Shown in pieces: positions 41,260-43,377 of a stretch of DNA of 43,377 bases. The first letter of the stretch is position 1. Every line of letters begins with the position of its first letter. The notes under the pieces were generated by a model. It made no database searches. It was not told the DNA's origin and saw only the letters and a list, made by a program, of their open reading frames with translations. The position numbers were made by a program, and so were the translations under genes. Source of the DNA: Streptomyces antimicrobicus (lineage in GTDB: Bacteria > Actinomycetota > Actinomycetes > Streptomycetales > Streptomycetaceae); NCBI RefSeq assembly GCF_020532625.1, contig NZ_JAJAUY010000042.1:1-43377 (forward strand), read 5' to 3'.

Positions 41260-43377
41260 TCACAGCACGGCCTCCAACGCCCGGATGCGTGTGCGCAGGA
41301 CCGCCGGGCCCGCGCCCCCGTCGGTACCGGTGTCGATGTCCGTGCCGGGGGCGGGGAGGCGGGTGAGGAGGGTGAGGGACGTGCGGTAGGCGTCCAGGGC
41401 CGCGCGGGGGCGGGAGAGGCGTTCGAGGACCTCGCCGCGCAGTTGCTGGGCGAGGGCGGCGAGGCGCAGGGCGGCGGGGTCCGAGGTGGCGTCGTCCGGT
41501 TCCAGGGCGGCCCGCCAGGCGCGCCGGTAGGAGTCGGCCGCCCGGTCGAGGCGGTCCAGGGCGTGGGTGTGGGCGTAGGTGTGGGCGTGGATCTCCTGCT
41601 GGACGTCGCCGTGGTCGCGCCAGGCCCGGGCGCGGTCGAGGGGGTCCGGGCTGTGCCGGACGGCGAGTTCGAGGAGGTACTCCGCCTCGCGGAGGTCGAC
41701 GAGGTCGCCCTCGTACGTGTGCCGCAGGCGCAGGCCCGCCGCCAGGCGGAGCAGGCGGGGGCCGGAGCGGGGGTCGGACTGGGGGACCGCCGCGCGGCTC
41801 TCGCGCAGCACCCGTACCGCCGTCGAGGTGAAGCGGCGGCCCTCCTCGGCGCGGGCCCGCTCCAGCAGGACCTCGCCCCATTCGGCGAGGAGGTCGCCGT
41901 ACGCGGCGTCGTCGCGGGGGACCAGCCGGCGGGCGCGGGCGTAGGCCTCGGCGGCCGCCTCCAGGGCGGCCGGGTCGCCGTCGCGCACGAACCGGGCCCG
42001 GTGCACCCGGGCCAGGCAGACCAGCCCGGCGAGCCGGAGCTCGGGGTCGGTCGCGGCCTCGTCCAGCGCGGCGGCGAGCTGCGCCGGAGCCTCGTCCAAC
42101 CGCCCGGGCAGGAACCGGAGCGCCCCGGCCAGATCCAGCCGGGCCCGCGCCACGGCCAACCGCTCCCGCCGCACCATGCCGTGGACCGCCGCCGCGCCCT
42201 CCCCCGCCGGGCCCCGCTCACCGGCTCGGGCGGCGCCACCGCCGGGACGACCGCCGCCGGGACCGCCACCGCCGGGCCGGACGGCCGTACCGTCTGCGCC
42301 GGGCCGGACGTCACCGCCCCCGGCCCCACCGCCCGGTCCGCCGCCGCCACCCCGGCGGACGTCCGGCCCGCTGCCGTCGTCGTCGGGGCGGTCGGGTGGT
42401 GGGGTGGGCGGGGGTTGGAGGAGGGACAGGCCCGTCGTCAGTTCTGTCACTGCCCGTTCCGCGAGGCGGAGTCGTTCCTGGGTGTCCGTCGTGTGGTCCA
42501 GGAGGGCCAGCAGGACGCGGCCCAGGGCCAGCGGGAGCGCCGCGGACGTGGCCGGGGACAGGGGGAGCGCGTCGTCCGGCCGTACGGGGTCCGTGCCCGC
42601 CGTGTGCTCCAGTGCCGCCAGGGCCTCGCGCAGCGGGGCCGGGTCGCGGCGCAGGTGCGACAGGCGGGTCAGGGTCCGGGCGCGGCGGACCGCGCAGTCC
42701 AGGCGGAAGTCGCGGTCCAGGTCGGGTACGGCGGCCACGGCCGCGAACTCCTCGGCGGCGGCCATCAGCAAGGACTCCGCCTCCGCCGGGGCCACGTCCG
42801 CCGAGGCCCGTTCGTACAGCACCCGGCCCAGCATCGCCCGGCCGCGGACCACCCCTGGTGAGGTTCCCGGCGACGCACCGTTCGCGGGCGAGGGGTTCCG
42901 GTCGGGGCCGGTGCCCGTCCCGGGTCCGGGCGCCGCCGCGCGGTCCGCTCCTGCCGCGGGTCCCCGCGGCCTCGCCCCGGGCACGGCCGCGGGCACCGGC
43001 GGCGAGCCCGGCAGCGCCCCGGCATCGGGCAACGTCCCGGCATCGGGCAGCGCCCCCGACCCCGGCCCGAGCCCAGGCGCTGGCCCCGGCCCGAGCCCAG
43101 GCCCCGGCCCCGCCGCAGCCCCCCGCCCCGCACCCGCGTCCGTACCCGCGCCCGCACCCGCACCCGGCTCCGCCGAGACCCCCCGCTCAGTCCCCCCTGC
43201 ACCGGATCCGGCCCCCGGCCCGCCCCCCGGCCCGGCCGGCCCCACGCCCCCGGTCCCGCCCGCCGCCGCCACCCGCGCCGCCCGCTCGGCCTCGGTCAAC
43301 AGGTCCGGGTCGCGTTGCAGGCGCCACAGCCGGAGCAGGGCTCCGGCCAGTTCGCACTCGGCCTCGCCCGCGGTGTC
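41260..43377 (-). CDS. TPR-like helical protein, 5' end outside the window
   Basis: The open frame runs 705 codons and is still open at the right edge, so the start is missing. The product has repeated helix-pair stretches rich in Leu, Ala, Arg and Glu (for example AEAYARARRLV, AADSYRRAWRAALEP, AALDAYRTSLTLLTRL), like tetratricopeptide repeats. Two Gly/Pro/Ala-rich low-complexity inserts, around 42850-43250 and 42210-42420, interrupt the helical parts. Large actinobacterial TPR proteins of this kind often carry an additional effector domain, which here would lie upstream, outside the window. I do not recognise a specific family. It converges with the lectin-like gene. Confidence 0.8.
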   Translation of the reverse strand, partial: DTAGEAECELAGALLRLWRLQRDPDLLTEAERAARVAAAGGTGGVGPAGPGGGPGAGSGAGGTERGVSAEPGAGAGAGTDAGAGRGAAAGPGPGLGPGPAPGLGPGSGALPDAGTLPDAGALPGSPPVPAAVPGARPRGPAAGADRAAAPGPGTGTGPDRNPSPANGASPGTSPGVVRGRAMLGRVLYERASADVAPAEAESLLMAAAEEFAAVAAVPDLDRDFRLDCAVRRARTLTRLSHLRRDPAPLREALAALEHTAGTDPVRPDDALPLSPATSAALPLALGRVLLALLDHTTDTQERLRLAERAVTELTTGLSLLQPPPTPPPDRPDDDGSGPDVRRGGGGGPGGGAGGGDVRPGADGTAVRPGGGGPGGGRPGGGAARAGERGPAGEGAAAVHGMVRRERLAVARARLDLAGALRFLPGRLDEAPAQLAAALDEAATDPELRLAGLVCLARVHRARFVRDGDPAALEAAAEAYARARRLVPRDDAAYGDLLAEWGEVLLERARAEEGRRFTSTAVRVLRESRAAVPQSDPRSGPRLLRLAAGLRLRHTYEGDLVDLREAEYLLELAVRHSPDPLDRARAWRDHGDVQQEIHAHTYAHTHALDRLDRAADSYRRAWRAALEPDDATSDPAALRLAALAQQLRGEVLERLSRPRAALDAYRTSLTLLTRLPAPGTDIDTGTDGGAGPAVLRTRIRALEAVL

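Overview
The window is very GC-rich DNA from an actinomycete, almost certainly a Streptomyces. The signs are strong G/C third-position bias, many GTG starts, long antisense open frames, Kgd-type 2-oxoglutarate decarboxylase, Lon with a HAIR-like operator, and an FxSxx-COOH peptide locus. Lon, a spermidine-synthase-like protein, a two-component pair and kgd form the housekeeping backbone. Accessory modules sit between and beside them.

Region 1 (1-12.4 kb). Lon (minus strand) is followed by a minus-strand cassette: an ATP-grasp enzyme behind a good promoter (TTGACA -35, palindrome in the spacer), a 174-bp gap with a nested hairpin and four 12-bp tandem repeats, then a radical SAM enzyme, a second ATP-grasp enzyme, a two-domain sulfurtransferase, an MFS transporter and a cystathionine-beta-lyase-like PLP enzyme. 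The last four are joined by 4-bp stop/start overlaps, and a hairpin separates the cassette from lon. I read it as an uncharacterised pathway for a small, exported, peptide-like and possibly sulfur-containing molecule. A GT39-like membrane glycosyltransferase and a divergent emfourin-like lipoprotein follow.

Region 2 (12.4-19.3 kb). Plus-strand backbone: spermidine-synthase-like protein, OmpR-type regulator, HAMP histidine kinase, and kgd ending at a 17-bp-stem terminator whose right arm has expanded into a 7-bp tandem repeat.

Region 3 (19.3-25.8 kb). A minus-strand FxSxx-COOH peptide-modification locus, in transcription order: a 66-residue precursor ending FDSGVV, the FxsB radical SAM/SPASM enzyme, a HExxH protein and the TIR/NB-ARC/TPR protein FxsT.

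Region 4 (25.8-28.75 kb). A decayed junction: an orphan NlpC/P60 3' fragment, an IS481-type transposase, and a DUF4262 gene broken by two compensating frameshifts.

Region 5 (28.75-41.2 kb). A secreted Rhs polymorphic toxin of about 2450 residues with YD repeats, an Rhs core, a Hint autoprotease domain and a C-terminal domain that looks like an R-S-E ADP-ribosyltransferase. The next gene starts one base after its stop and is the likely immunity gene; a perfect 18-bp hairpin with a T-tract ends the unit. Divergently transcribed is a secreted FG-GAP/LamG/ricin-lectin protein.

Region 6 (41.2-43.4 kb). A partial TPR-like protein runs off the right edge. No tRNA, rRNA or CRISPR array was seen. All family assignments come from reading motifs, without database searches.
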